A stretch of DNA of 14,602 bases, taken from CAZVBV01 sp964513975 (GTDB taxonomy: Bacteria; Patescibacteriota; Gracilibacteria; UBA4473). Both the position numbers and the translations under genes were made by a program. The notes beneath the pieces are model-generated. The model searched no databases. It was not told the origin of the DNA and worked only from the letters and a program-made list of their open reading frames with translations. Of this stretch, positions 1 to 7,870 are shown one piece after another (positions within the stretch are counted from its first letter, which is position 1; each line of letters starts with the position of its first letter). The stretch spans positions 1 through 14,602 of the forward strand of contig CAZEON010000031.1 of NCBI GenBank assembly GCA_964513975.1, written 5' to 3'.

Positions 1-57
1 TTTGTTGATACGACTTCCCGTCTTTTCTTATGATGAAAACTTAGGACTTTTTAGGCA

Positions 58-1836
58 CTATTCAAACTCAATCACGGCTCGATAATCCTGATTGACCAAC
101 GGTTCAGGGTGTCCGAGGTTCTTCGTCTCAGCAGTAAAGTTGCCGCCTTTTTCTGTTGAAATTGTTTCGAGGAACGTGGTCTTCTCTCGTCCTGGCGTTC
201 CGACGAGTTGAAGAAAGTATGGTCGCCAATTAGCACTTCCACGATGGAGTTCGGTTTTGTATTCAATTTTAATTTTTAATCGTTCCCCTGCATTTACAAA
301 CATTGGAATTTCCCAAATTTTAAATTTTCTATCATCTGACAGTGTTTCATTTATTTCTCCAGAAGGATTTTTACTCACGATTAACTTCGCTTCACGGGGC
401 ACGTATAATCTGAGAACTGTTCGATTTTGTCCGGCGCCTAACTTCCATAACAGTTCGTCATTCATGAGCCCGCGGATGTTCTCACTCCACGTGTTCTCTT
501 CCAACAATTGAGAAATCTCTCCCGGACGAATGGCATGATTGCGGACAATTTCAAGAGAGTTATTTACCGTTCCATCTTTCATAATTTCGCTGTCATGCCA
601 GAGTTTCGTCCACACAAACTTCTCAGATTTGTTGGCTCCCACCGAAATGAAATCAAAATAGAGGAAGTTGTCGGCTTCTCGTTTCTCTCGTACACGACCG
701 TCAATACTCCATTTCTCAAAAAGTTTCTGCAGAGAAATATTGGTGGAATTGGCGAGAATATTTTTCCCAGCGATAAAGGCATTGAGATTAAACGCAAGGA
801 GTTCTTCGAACTCTATTTTTTCTAAACTACTTGGTTGAAACAACTGTTCTGCGAATTCTAGAATAGGAGCTTTGGCATTAAATCGACCTGTGATTTTTGA
901 TTCCACGAGGAATTGAAGTACTAAATCTACATTGTATTCATTTACACTTACGCCCCACTTGGACAGTTTCACGGGTCCTGTGAATTTCAAAAATTCTTCA
1001 ATGATATTCATGTTAATCGCCACAATCGCGGTTGGCTTGGGCTTATCAATGGATTTAAAAAACGATCGGTATTTATTACTTGTTTTTATAAAATCCGGCC
1101 AGAAGTTCGCATCGCGAAGAGAAATTGTTTTTGATAAATCATGAAAAAATTCAGGAGCCGGTGGTTGCTTTTCGCCTGGAACTTTCCTATCGAGTGCGTA
1201 AATATCTTGGAAATCCCACGTGATGAGTTTTTCATTAAAATCTACGACAAGAAAACTTCCCACGAATCCTCCAGAGGAACGTGGTTCATTTTGATTCTGC
1301 AATAAAACGAGCAAACGGTCTTCATTTCTCGCAAATGATTTTGTGATTCGCTTGAATTTCTCCACATCCTTGAGAATTGCTCGAACCATCTTGATTTGCA
1401 CTTTTACAGATGAATTTTTTTGATTCTGTTCCTCGCTCAAGAGAAACGAAGGAATCCATCGGAGACTGCCTTCAATCTTCCTAATGTGCATATCAATCGT
1501 TTCCACGTGCTCAAAAAGTGCCAACACATCATCGGTGTGCAGAGGGCTTTCGTGAAAGGTTGTGACGAGTGCTTCGCGCAAAATATAGACCTCCTCAACG
1601 ATGCTCTCCATTCTGTGAAGGATTTTTTTAATCGGAGAAAACGGAAATGAAGAGAGCTCTTCAGTCTGAATGGATACCTCATTCCACTTGTCCAAATCGA
1701 GTCCGGCGTCCTGTATACTTTCTGAAATCTCAAACAGGTTCGCTTGAAGCGGAGTAAAATTACTCTCACTCATCGACAATCCCATCAAGACGATGAGAAG
1801 GATTCCACCCAATAGCAAAAGCAGTCGTTTCTTCAT
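58..1836 (-). CDS. DUF4012 domain-containing membrane-anchored protein
   Basis: The 592-residue protein has a basic start and one N-terminal hydrophobic segment (about residues 4-22), so it is probably anchored in the membrane with a large extracellular part. Around residues 176-200 it carries LLQNQNEPRSSGGFVGSF, which matches the conserved N(N/Q)NE-R-TGGF-GS signature of DUF4012 proteins. Residues 30-170 are rich in charged, probably helical sequence. DUF4012 proteins are common in CPR bacteria, Chloroflexi and Actinobacteria, often near exopolysaccharide genes; their biochemical role is not established. The ATG lies in an ATGA overlap with the stop codon of the O-antigen ligase-like gene upstream, so the two are probably cotranscribed and translationally coupled. 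The gene ends with TAG. Family call is firm; function is open. Confidence 0.88.
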   Translation of the reverse strand: MKKRLLLLLGGILLIVLMGLSMSESNFTPLQANLFEISESIQDAGLDLDKWNEVSIQTEELSSFPFSPIKKILHRMESIVEEVYILREALVTTFHESPLHTDDVLALFEHVETIDMHIRKIEGSLRWIPSFLLSEEQNQKNSSVKVQIKMVRAILKDVEKFKRITKSFARNEDRLLVLLQNQNEPRSSGGFVGSFLVVDFNEKLITWDFQDIYALDRKVPGEKQPPAPEFFHDLSKTISLRDANFWPDFIKTSNKYRSFFKSIDKPKPTAIVAINMNIIEEFLKFTGPVKLSKWGVSVNEYNVDLVLQFLVESKITGRFNAKAPILEFAEQLFQPSSLEKIEFEELLAFNLNAFIAGKNILANSTNISLQKLFEKWSIDGRVREKREADNFLYFDFISVGANKSEKFVWTKLWHDSEIMKDGTVNNSLEIVRNHAIRPGEISQLLEENTWSENIRGLMNDELLWKLGAGQNRTVLRLYVPREAKLIVSKNPSGEINETLSDDRKFKIWEIPMFVNAGERLKIKIEYKTELHRGSANWRPYFLQLVGTPGREKTTFLETISTEKGGNFTAETKNLGHPEPLVNQDYRAVIEFE

Positions 1837-3050
1837 TTTTTAATCGTTTCGAGTACTCCCGCTACCGCCAAAAGTGGCATGAGAATAAAGGGAAAGAGAA
1901 GTGAATTTACAAAAAATCCATGGACAAATAATGCACACCATCCGGCTACAAAACCGAGAAAGAGTGGATTTCGAGTTCGTAAAAATCGAAGGAAATTTAC
2001 CACACCGATTTTCATAAACATCCAGAGAAAGACAAAAAGTCCGAGTACTCCGGTTGTCACGAGGACAGTGAGGAAGCTCGAATCAGACCCTCCGGCAGAG
2101 AAATAACTTTCATCTACAATTCCTTCTTTTGCGGCTCGATATCGATAGGTGTTGTATCCGATTCCCCGCACTGGATATTTTTTCCAGAGTTCCAGACTTT
2201 TGCTCCAGCTGACAATTCGCAAGCTGGCCGTCGGATCGACTTCGTCTGTTTCGTTGAGAACAATTGCGGCGACTGTTCCAGTGAGTTCTGTAATTCGTTT
2301 TTGTGCTCTTTCATTCGTTCCAATTCCAATGGCGACGAGCACAATTCCGAGCAAAATAACTTTGGGATCTTTGAAGATAAAAAACACGAAAAGCCCAATG
2401 GCTGACGCCAAATATCCACTTCGAGAAAACGTGAGAAAGAGTGCCCCACAGGTTACCAACGCTAACACAGCGAGAAAGAATTTCTTTTTTTTATCTTCAT
2501 TGTCGTACCACTTGGCGATCACGAGAGGTAAGAAGAATCCCAAGAATCCAGCCATGAAATTTGGATCTAACCACGTTCCCAAGAGTCGTCCTGTGTGTGG
2601 ATCCCAGCCACCTTCGGTGGACCACTGAGAAATATCGGGAATGAGATAAAACTGCACTACGCCCAGTCCAATGACAATGGCGCCAATCCAAAACAGGCGT
2701 TTGAAAAATGTTTCTTGATCGTCTTTAAACAAATCCGTCGCACTCCATCCAAAAATTAAGAGTGAGAAAAATCGAATCACGTGAGCGCCTGACAGTAACT
2801 TTTCCGTCAGTGACAACTCCACCATTCCGATAAGTAAACTCACGAACGCAATCGCGAGAAAGATAAATCCAGGGAGAATGAAACTGTTCTTCGGAAAAAA
2901 TCGACTGATGACGAACTTATGAAACAGCCAAACAAAGGCAAAAATCGGCAGGATAATATCGGTTGCCAAAATCCCTGCGCCTCCTACTGGAATTCGCAAA
3001 AGGAGTCCTGGAATCAGGAACGCCATACATACCCAAAAGAAGGATTTCAT
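1833..3050 (-). CDS. O-antigen ligase / Wzy-type polymerase family membrane protein
   Basis: The 405-residue polytopic protein has about 10-12 hydrophobic segments. A large soluble loop near residues 255-315 contains LELWKKYPVRGIGYNTYRYR, the typical 'W-..-P--G-G-N-Y' segment of the Wzy_C / O-antigen ligase family, followed by DSSFLTVLVTTGVLGL. Members join or polymerise lipid-linked glycans on the outer face of the cytoplasmic membrane. The substrate cannot be inferred here; in a monoderm cell a surface polysaccharide or glycoprotein glycan is more likely than lipopolysaccharide. The stop TGA overlaps the ATG of the DUF4012 gene (ATGA). No Shine-Dalgarno sequence is seen before the ATG at 3050. 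The gap of 215 bp to tadC suggests a separate transcription unit. Confidence 0.85.
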   Translation of the reverse strand: MKSFFWVCMAFLIPGLLLRIPVGGAGILATDIILPIFAFVWLFHKFVISRFFPKNSFILPGFIFLAIAFVSLLIGMVELSLTEKLLSGAHVIRFFSLLIFGWSATDLFKDDQETFFKRLFWIGAIVIGLGVVQFYLIPDISQWSTEGGWDPHTGRLLGTWLDPNFMAGFLGFFLPLVIAKWYDNEDKKKKFFLAVLALVTCGALFLTFSRSGYLASAIGLFVFFIFKDPKVILLGIVLVAIGIGTNERAQKRITELTGTVAAIVLNETDEVDPTASLRIVSWSKSLELWKKYPVRGIGYNTYRYRAAKEGIVDESYFSAGGSDSSFLTVLVTTGVLGLFVFLWMFMKIGVVNFLRFLRTRNPLFLGFVAGWCALFVHGFFVNSLLFPFILMPLLAVAGVLETIKK

Positions 3051-3133
3051 CGTGCGCGATGATGCCAGAATAGGGTGCGGAAAGCAATGGAGGGAGAAGT
3101 TAACAGTTTATAGTTAAGAGTTAAAAAGTAATC

Positions 3134-3158
3134 GGTCATTCCTGCGGAGGCAGGAACC
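3134..3158. repeat. Dispersed GTCATTCC-type hairpin
   Basis: The stretch reads GGTCATTCCTGCGGAGGCAG and continues with GAACC. TTCCTGC pairs with GCAGGAA. It resembles the other GTCAT-CCC/GGG hairpins at 3226, 11613, 11722, 12098 and 12190. It lies in the 215-bp gene-free stretch before the O-antigen ligase-like gene. No T-run directly follows on either strand, so it is not a clear terminator. Confidence 0.55.
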
Positions 3159-3196
3159 TAGGTCTCTCTTTAGAAGAAAAATTTTCTTAATGTGAT

Positions 3197-3225
3197 ATTA
3201 TATTCTTAAAAAAAGAAGGTGAGAA
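3197..3225 (-). promoter_or_regulatory. Possible sigma70-type promoter for the O-antigen ligase-like gene
   Basis: On the minus strand a perfect TATAAT (3197-3202) lies 17 bp from TTCTCA (3220-3225, a weak -35). It would read toward the ligase gene with a leader of about 140 nt that contains the 3134 hairpin. The AT-rich setting makes a chance match possible. Confidence 0.35.
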
Positions 3226-3262
3226 CTGGGTCCCCGTCTTCACGGGGATGACAAAAGGAAAA
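3226..3262. repeat. Dispersed CTGGGTCCC...GGGATGACAAAA repeat
   Basis: TCCCCGT and ACGGGGA form a 7-bp stem with a CTTC loop, flanked by CTGGG and GATGACAAAAGGAAA. The same ends recur at 12203-12250 around a different stem. It sits just behind the tadC stop. On the minus strand the poly-T precedes rather than follows the stem, so I call it a repeat and not a terminator. Confidence 0.6.
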
Positions 3263-3265
3263 AAA

Positions 3266-4120
3266 TTACAACACGTTCAAAATCCCTGGTCCGATATAAA
3301 TGATCAACAGCGCAGGAAAGATAAACAGCACTAAAGGCAGACTAATTTTTACCGCGGCAGTTCGACTGATTTCCTCTGCGCGTTGTTTGCGTTTTGTTCG
3401 TATTAATTGGGATTGAATCTCTAACGTGTAGGCGAGGGAAACCCCCAAGGTTTGAGATTGTCGGACGCTCCGAAGGAAGTGTTCAAACTCTTCATTGCCC
3501 ACATCGGATTCCAAATCCAGAAAGATTTCCTGCAGTGATCTCCCAAGGTTTAATCCCTCTAATCGACGACGAATGGTGCGGGTGAGAAGGGAGTCTTTTT
3601 CGACTAAACACCAGAGGGTTTGCTCGATATTGAGTCCTGTTCGCAGGGTCAGAATAAAGAGATCAATGAAGTAGGGCACTTGGCGGGTGAATATTTTTTC
3701 TCGCTTTTCTTTCATGATTTGGAGCACCACATCGAGGAGAAAAAAGAAGAAGACGAAGTAAAAAGCGAAGAGGAAACTCCGGTCCCAGGTTGGATTTCCA
3801 AAGAGAAGAAACAGGAGAAGGAGGAGTGAAAAGAGTCTCATTATACCTTCTTTGACATTCAAATATTCGGTGTAAGAAATGGGGTCTTCCGCGTACTGGA
3901 GACGCTTGCGGACATTTAATTCAGGCGATAATTGTTGGACAAACCAACTGTGTTTTTTGAAGGAAATAGCACACGCAATTTTTCTAAGCACGGAGCTTTG
4001 TTTACGCTTCATCGGAAGAAACTCAAACATTCGACGGAAGAGCCATTGTGGGTTTCCAATCCGTTGTTGAAGAACGAAGAGAAAAAGAATCGCCGTCACC
4101 GCCCACAGAATATAGATCAT
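3266..4120 (-). CDS. tadC: Type II secretion F-family protein, TadC-like
   Basis: A T2SSF-domain inner-membrane platform protein of a Tad/Flp pilus or related secretion machine. I chose ATG at 4120 (284 residues, MIYILWAV...) because it gives an ATGA overlap with the tadB stop; a frame-extending TTG at 4144 is less likely. Seen: a first membrane segment at residues 1-17, two more in the very hydrophobic LFSLLLLLFLLF and FLFAFYFVFFFFLLDVV stretches, a cytoplasmic domain with LRTGLNIEQTL and the GRSLQEIFLDL...F..FL.SV.Q....G.S...L pattern of T2SSF, and a C-terminal membrane segment (SLPLVLFIFPALLIIYIG). Last gene of the operon; it pairs with tadB to form the platform on which the TadA ATPase acts. 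Confidence 0.85.
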   Translation of the reverse strand: MIYILWAVTAILFLFVLQQRIGNPQWLFRRMFEFLPMKRKQSSVLRKIACAISFKKHSWFVQQLSPELNVRKRLQYAEDPISYTEYLNVKEGIMRLFSLLLLLFLLFGNPTWDRSFLFAFYFVFFFFLLDVVLQIMKEKREKIFTRQVPYFIDLFILTLRTGLNIEQTLWCLVEKDSLLTRTIRRRLEGLNLGRSLQEIFLDLESDVGNEEFEHFLRSVRQSQTLGVSLAYTLEIQSQLIRTKRKQRAEEISRTAAVKISLPLVLFIFPALLIIYIGPGILNVL

Positions 4121-4872
4121 ATTTTGACGCGGATTATTTTCCAAATACAGACAAAGCCCAGCAGTTCAAGAATGAGTGACAAGACGAGTAAACACTGTCC
4201 TGCAGAGGTGTAGAAAAGTGCGTGAATGTGTGATGGAGCGAGCAGAGCGAAGAGTGCTAATGACACGGGATAGAGAATCGCGATGAGAATTCCGCTCATT
4301 TTTCCTTGTGAAGTGAAGGACTTAATATCCTGTGCGAGTTTTCGTTTTTCTTCCACCAAATCCGCCACTTTGCGAAACAGTTCCACCAAATTTCCTCCCG
4401 TGCGAAGTTGGATAATGGTGCTTTCTACAAAAAAATCGATGTCAGGATGGTGGAGTGTGCGAGCAAAATCTTGCAATGCGATTTGGGTGGGAACATGGAG
4501 TTCGAGTTTTTCATTCAGCCCTTGTATGGGATATTGGAGAGGGGGATCAATTTCCTGAGCGATAAAAAGAAAGGCTTGTTCAAGGGAATATCCAGCTTTG
4601 AGGGCATTGCTCAATGTCTGGAGAAATAAAGGAATCTGACGAATCATGAGTTTCCGCTTGCCCGTTCTCTTCCGGCTCCGGAGCCTAAAGGATCGGCTCC
4701 GGAGCCTAATCGAAGAAAAGAGATCCTTATTCCATCTATTCCAATACATCGCATGTGCAAAAACTTTTGTCAGAACGAGATAGACCACCAGTATTCCCAC
4801 GATCCCAAAACTGACAGACATCCACACATTCCCCATCGACCATGAGAAGGCGAGGGAAATAAATTCTTTCAT
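4117..4872 (-). CDS. tadB: Type II secretion F-family protein, TadB-like
   Basis: The 251-residue protein has two N-terminal hydrophobic segments (about 5-35), a basic linker, a T2SSF cytoplasmic domain (IPLFLQTLSNALKAGYSLEQAF...FVESTIIQLRTGGNLVELF..VA...EEKR) and two C-terminal membrane segments. With TadC it forms the platform of the Tad machine. Its ATG forms an ATGA overlap with the tadA stop, and its TGA stop lies in the ATGA overlap with tadC. Odd: residues 56-69 (RLRSRSFRLRSRKR) are encoded by a tandem 21-nt palindromic repeat that also occurs intergenically (see 4674-4706), so this linker looks like an in-frame repeat insertion in the basic region between the membrane part and the T2SSF domain. 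Confidence 0.85.
   Translation of the reverse strand: MKEFISLAFSWSMGNVWMSVSFGIVGILVVYLVLTKVFAHAMYWNRWNKDLFSSIRLRSRSFRLRSRKRTGKRKLMIRQIPLFLQTLSNALKAGYSLEQAFLFIAQEIDPPLQYPIQGLNEKLELHVPTQIALQDFARTLHHPDIDFFVESTIIQLRTGGNLVELFRKVADLVEEKRKLAQDIKSFTSQGKMSGILIAILYPVSLALFALLAPSHIHALFYTSAGQCLLVLSLILELLGFVCIWKIIRVKI
4674..4706. repeat. Tandem GGCTCCGGAGCC palindromes inside tadB
   Basis: The perfect 12-bp palindrome GGCTCCGGAGCC occurs at 4674-4685 and 4695-4706, in 21-nt units each continuing with TAA. On the coding (minus) strand the region begins GATTAGGCTCCGGA, a 14-nt string found again at the palindrome next to the HAD remnant (7837-7854 side). It is in frame in tadB and adds RLRSRSF-RLRSR. Confidence 0.75.
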
Positions 4873-5999
4873 GCTGTGAATCGTTCAGTGAGTTTATATT
4901 CGGAAAGGGACTTCCCTTTTTTGATCTCGGCGATAGCAACAATCTTTCTTGCTCCTGATGACAATCGTTTTTGTTGTACGATGATATCTATGGCTTGGAT
5001 AATCTGCGGACGAATGGCACTAATCGGCAGGTCGAGATCACCCATGAGAACCATCGTTTCAAGCCGATAGAGGCTTTCCAATGGCGCATTGGCATGAATA
5101 GTCGTCAAAGACCCTTGGTGTCCTGTATTCATCGCTTGAAGCATGTCGATCGCTTCACCTCCGCGGATTTCTCCGACCACTATTCTGTCTGGTCGCATTC
5201 GCAGGGCATTCTTGAGTAACGCACGAATTGTGATTTCTCCCGTGCCTTCGATATTCGTATTTCTCGATTCCAGAGAAATAATATGCGGATGATCAATTCT
5301 CATCTCGGCAGAGTCCTCAATAGTAATTATCCGTTCGTTACTCGGGATAAGGTTCGCCAGCGCGTTCAGGGTTGAGGTTTTCCCCGATCCAGTTCCTCCA
5401 GAAATGATGATATTCTTTTTATTCTTCACAGCCTTCGACAGAAAATCTGCCATGGGTTTGGACAACGTTTTGCATTTGAGCATCGCTTTTATTTCCCAGG
5501 TTTGTGCGGGAAACTTCCGAATCGTGAGGGTCGATCCTTTCAAACTTAATGGCGGAATAATCGCATTCACACGCGATCCATCGGGCAATCGGGCATCGAC
5601 CAAAGGTGTTCGTTCATCGATTCGCCGTCCAATTTTTCCAACAATCTGTTGAATGATTTTTCTCAAATGTTCTTCGTCAAAAAAAGTCAGATCAGTTTTT
5701 TCTAACCTTCCAGATCGTTCTACAAAAATAGTATCAGGGCCGTTGACCATGATCTCGGTCACCGATTCATCCTGCAAATAGACTTCCAGTGGCCCGAGTC
5801 CGAGCACGGAGAACTGAATGTGCTTGATAAGTTTATCTGTCGTTTCAGTCGGCAGGTGAATATCTTCATTCTTCAAGCACAGATGACATTGTTCGGCGAT
5901 TTCACTTTTTGTGGGTTTTTTCGTGCGCGTCTCTCCGATCCAACGCACCACGTGTTGGTAGAGTTTTTTTTGCAATGCATTTTCTTTTTCGATTCGCAT
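4869..5999 (-). CDS. tadA: Tad pilus assembly ATPase, TadA/CpaF family
   Basis: A hexameric secretion ATPase of the GspE/VirB11-like superfamily that powers pilus assembly from the cytoplasmic side. I chose ATG at 5999 (376 residues, MRIEKENALQKK...), which forms a TAATG overlap with the tadZ-like stop; a GTG at 6044 would add 15 residues. Motifs from this start: CpaF-type N-terminal domain with VTEIMVNGPDTIFVERSGRL near 80-99, Walker A GGTGSGKT at 201-208, Asp-box TIEDSAEM near 226-233, Walker B RIVVGEIRGGEA near 272-283, and His-box GHQGSLTTIHAN near 293-304. All catalytic motifs are intact. The neighbours on either side are Tad components. Confidence 0.93.
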   Translation of the reverse strand: MRIEKENALQKKLYQHVVRWIGETRTKKPTKSEIAEQCHLCLKNEDIHLPTETTDKLIKHIQFSVLGLGPLEVYLQDESVTEIMVNGPDTIFVERSGRLEKTDLTFFDEEHLRKIIQQIVGKIGRRIDERTPLVDARLPDGSRVNAIIPPLSLKGSTLTIRKFPAQTWEIKAMLKCKTLSKPMADFLSKAVKNKKNIIISGGTGSGKTSTLNALANLIPSNERIITIEDSAEMRIDHPHIISLESRNTNIEGTGEITIRALLKNALRMRPDRIVVGEIRGGEAIDMLQAMNTGHQGSLTTIHANAPLESLYRLETMVLMGDLDLPISAIRPQIIQAIDIIVQQKRLSSGARKIVAIAEIKKGKSLSEYKLTERFTA

Positions 6000-6691
6000 T
6001 AGAGGGTGAGTTTTTTGAGCAGTTTGAACAGTGATTTTTTCCACTTCGACTTCTTGTTAAATGCGAGCGGGTGGGCTTCAAATATTTGTGCCCACAGATA
6101 TTTTTTTACAACAGGAAGTGTTCCGAGGAGTGGGATATCTCGTTTTTCGAGCTTCTGTTTTACCAAAGATGCTGAACCACTCGGACACTGATCAAAGATT
6201 AATAAACATCGTGGACGGAAGGATTCGTATTTTGAGAAAAAAGATTCCACGCCGGTCAAACTTGCCGGATTTATATTTGTTGGAATCACAATTTTAGTCG
6301 CTTGATTCAACATTTCCTGCATGATTTCTTCTCCCACAGAAACATTGAGATCTATATAAATCGTGTCGTAATGTTGTTCGAGAAACGTGAGAATATTCTT
6401 CATATCGTTCACCGACAATTCTTCCCAGTCGTTCCAGAGTGGAGAGAGATAGGTATCCTTGGGATACGTATCCGGCGGTTCGCCTGCATCGAGTAAATAC
6501 TTCAGATCCAGAATCGTTTGCTTGTGCTTGGCATCGCATAATGTGTGGACAGTGGGGAAGTGAGAGAGCTGGAGGAATGCAATCTTCTTGGACGCTTTCC
6601 ATTGTTGATGAGTGAGGCACATATTCAGTGCAATCAGTGTTGATCCGCCTGACGAGGGACTACAAAAAACGTATTTTTTAACGACTTTCAT
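5999..6691 (-). CDS. tadZ: TadZ/CpaE-like atypical ATPase, degenerate P-loop
   Basis: The 230-residue protein has a MinD/ParA-like fold pattern: N-terminal strand and P-loop region (YVFCSPSSGGSTLIALNM, residues 7-24), a Walker-B-like YIDLNVSVGEE, and a late IVIPTNINPASLTGVESF helix region. The P-loop reads SPSSGGST where an active ParA/MinD protein has KGG-GKT/S, so both lysines are missing and ATP hydrolysis is doubtful. TadZ proteins are known for atypical ATPase domains, and many carry an N-terminal receiver-like domain; that domain is absent here. The role by context is placement or organisation of the Tad machine. The ATG lies 14 nt inside the end of cpaB, and the stop overlaps tadA (TAATG). 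The assignment rests on both sequence and position. Confidence 0.72.
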   Translation of the reverse strand: MKVVKKYVFCSPSSGGSTLIALNMCLTHQQWKASKKIAFLQLSHFPTVHTLCDAKHKQTILDLKYLLDAGEPPDTYPKDTYLSPLWNDWEELSVNDMKNILTFLEQHYDTIYIDLNVSVGEEIMQEMLNQATKIVIPTNINPASLTGVESFFSKYESFRPRCLLIFDQCPSGSASLVKQKLEKRDIPLLGTLPVVKKYLWAQIFEAHPLAFNKKSKWKKSLFKLLKKLTL

Positions 6692-7412
6692 TGGTATCTG
6701 GGGTCAGGGAAGAATGCACAATAATGTGCATTGGAAGGCGTGCACCACGAGCAAAGAGAATCGTTCGGGCTTCGTCTTGCGTAAGGTTTACCACGAGGGT
6801 TTTCTTGTCGCCTTTCTTGTTATACTGCATTTCAATGATGGAAATATTCGCTGCGACGGGAATTGTTTGCTGAAATCCTTCCTTTGGATTGGTCGTCAAA
6901 ACATCCACCGTGTCGTGTGGAGAAAGGGCAGGGAACTTCGCCTCGAACCAGTTCTCGTCCATGGTCAGCGCAAATGATTTCTGAAACTTCGTACTTACCG
7001 AACTCGTATCGACAGTTTCGGTGAAGTGATGAGGAAGCAGTATCTCATTTTTTACGACATCTTGAATTAAGACTTTGCCAACTACGTCTTCACTCCTGTG
7101 AAAATAGAGTTCGGGAAGATTCTTGCGCGGGAAGTAATTGGTTTGTAAGTGCGCCTGTTCAATTGCAGTAGGAGAGGGTACATCCTGATTTGCGACCCAG
7201 ACGTGCACGAGCTCTTCATTTGCGATTCGTTGTTTCGCGCTGTACAGGGTATAAAAACTACTGATGAACAGAACAAGAAGAAACGATAGAAAAAAACGCT
7301 TCCGCTGTCTTTTTATACACTGATTGTAGGGCGGTGTTTGAGTAGGAATGGGCAGACACCGCTCGCGCCTGCGCTGTCGTTTTCTTCGTTTGAGCCAACG
7401 GAAGATATTCAT
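6678..7412 (-). CDS. cpaB: Flp pilus assembly protein CpaB/RcpC-like (SAF domain)
   Basis: I chose ATG at 7412 (244 residues, MNIFRWLKRRKRQRRR...), one codon downstream of a GTG. A very basic cytoplasmic tail is followed by a single membrane segment (about 40-58, RFFLSFLLVLFISSFYTLYS) and then a SAF-like domain: VHVWVANQDVPSPTAIEQAHLQ...VVGKVLIQDVVKNEILLPHHF, typical of CpaB/RcpC. C-terminal half: DTVDVLTTNPK...VNLTQDEARTILFARGARLPMHIIV, which matches the second conserved CpaB region (often a ChtBD/RcpC domain). It is the first gene of the Tad operon; its 3' end overlaps the tadZ-like start. In diderms CpaB works near the secretin, but no secretin gene is between it and tadA here. Confidence 0.82.
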   Translation of the reverse strand: MNIFRWLKRRKRQRRRERCLPIPTQTPPYNQCIKRQRKRFFLSFLLVLFISSFYTLYSAKQRIANEELVHVWVANQDVPSPTAIEQAHLQTNYFPRKNLPELYFHRSEDVVGKVLIQDVVKNEILLPHHFTETVDTSSVSTKFQKSFALTMDENWFEAKFPALSPHDTVDVLTTNPKEGFQQTIPVAANISIIEMQYNKKGDKKTLVVNLTQDEARTILFARGARLPMHIIVHSSLTPDTNESR

Positions 7413-7456
7413 CACTCAGCAGACTGCGACAGATTTATGGAATGAGCAACGGAGGG

Positions 7457-7486
7457 ATTTTATATTTATTTCACAATTGATTACAA
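7457..7486 (-). promoter_or_regulatory. Candidate promoter of the Tad operon
   Basis: On the minus strand TTGTAA (-35), a 16-bp spacer and TATAAA (-10, in TATAAAAT) lie about 45 nt before the cpaB ATG. The -35 box overlaps the stop codon of the HAD remnant. No Shine-Dalgarno is evident before cpaB. Confidence 0.45.
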
Positions 7487-7804
7487 AACCTGTATTTCAG
7501 AAAGCTTTTGTCGTAATTGTTCGGGGTTCTTAAATAGAATCGTAACCATCCCCATCTTTTTTGCTGGCTCTAAAGCAGATTGTTTATCGTCAACGAAAAC
7601 TGCTTCTTCTGGTTTTATCTGAGCTTTATCCAGAGCACATCTGTAGATTTTTGGATTCGGTTTTCTGACACCAATCTTATGGGAAAAAACACCATCTTCG
7701 AACCATTCCAAAAAATTATATTTGTCGTTTATTTTTTCAACTCTTTCTTTTACATTATCTGATAGATAATAAAATTTTACGACGAGGTGAATTCTAGAAG
7801 AAGT
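7481..7804 (-). pseudogene. HAD-family hydrolase, C-terminal remnant
   Basis: The frame is open from just after a TAA at 7805-7807 to the stop at 7481-7483. It encodes the back half of a HAD-IA phosphatase-like protein: motif II KFYYLSDN, then EWFEDGVFSHKIGVRKPNP with the conserved KPNP lysine (motif III), then VFVDDK with the acidic pair (motif IV), and GMVTILFKN. Motif I (the nucleophile DxD) and the cap region, about half a normal protein of 200 residues, are missing. No ATG exists at the front; only a TTG at 7711. The break is close to the perfect palindrome at 7824-7850. I infer a truncated, probably non-functional gene. Confidence 0.75.
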
Positions 7805-7823
7805 TTACAATTGATTGAAAGTT

Positions 7824-7850
7824 GGCTCCGGATTCTAAGAATCCGGAGCC
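7824..7850. repeat. Perfect 12-bp inverted repeat at the HAD breakpoint
   Basis: Arms GGCTCCGGATTC and GAATCCGGAGCC are separated by TAA. On the minus strand it is preceded by GATTA, so GATTAGGCTCCGGA is shared with the repeat inside tadB. Neither strand has a T-run behind the stem, so it is not a standard terminator. It is a member of a dispersed palindromic family and marks where homology of the HAD remnant stops. Confidence 0.75.
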
Positions 7851-7870
7851 TAATCATAAAATGTTCCGTT

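Noticed and set aside
3226..3262. Terminator behind tadC
   Set aside because: On the minus strand the T-rich stretch lies before the hairpin and not after it, and the same hairpin type recurs in other contexts.
1833..4872. Alternative genetic code with TGA as glycine
   Set aside because: TGA stops occur in ATGA overlaps at 1833-1836, 4117-4120 and 4869-4872, and the encoded proteins end where their families end. The standard bacterial code fits.
6719..6734. TGCACAATAATGTGCA in cpaB, similar to TGCACTAATGTGCA behind the tRNA
   Set aside because: It lies in a well-conserved coding stretch (MHIIVHSS) and differs at the centre; a chance resemblance is the simpler reading.
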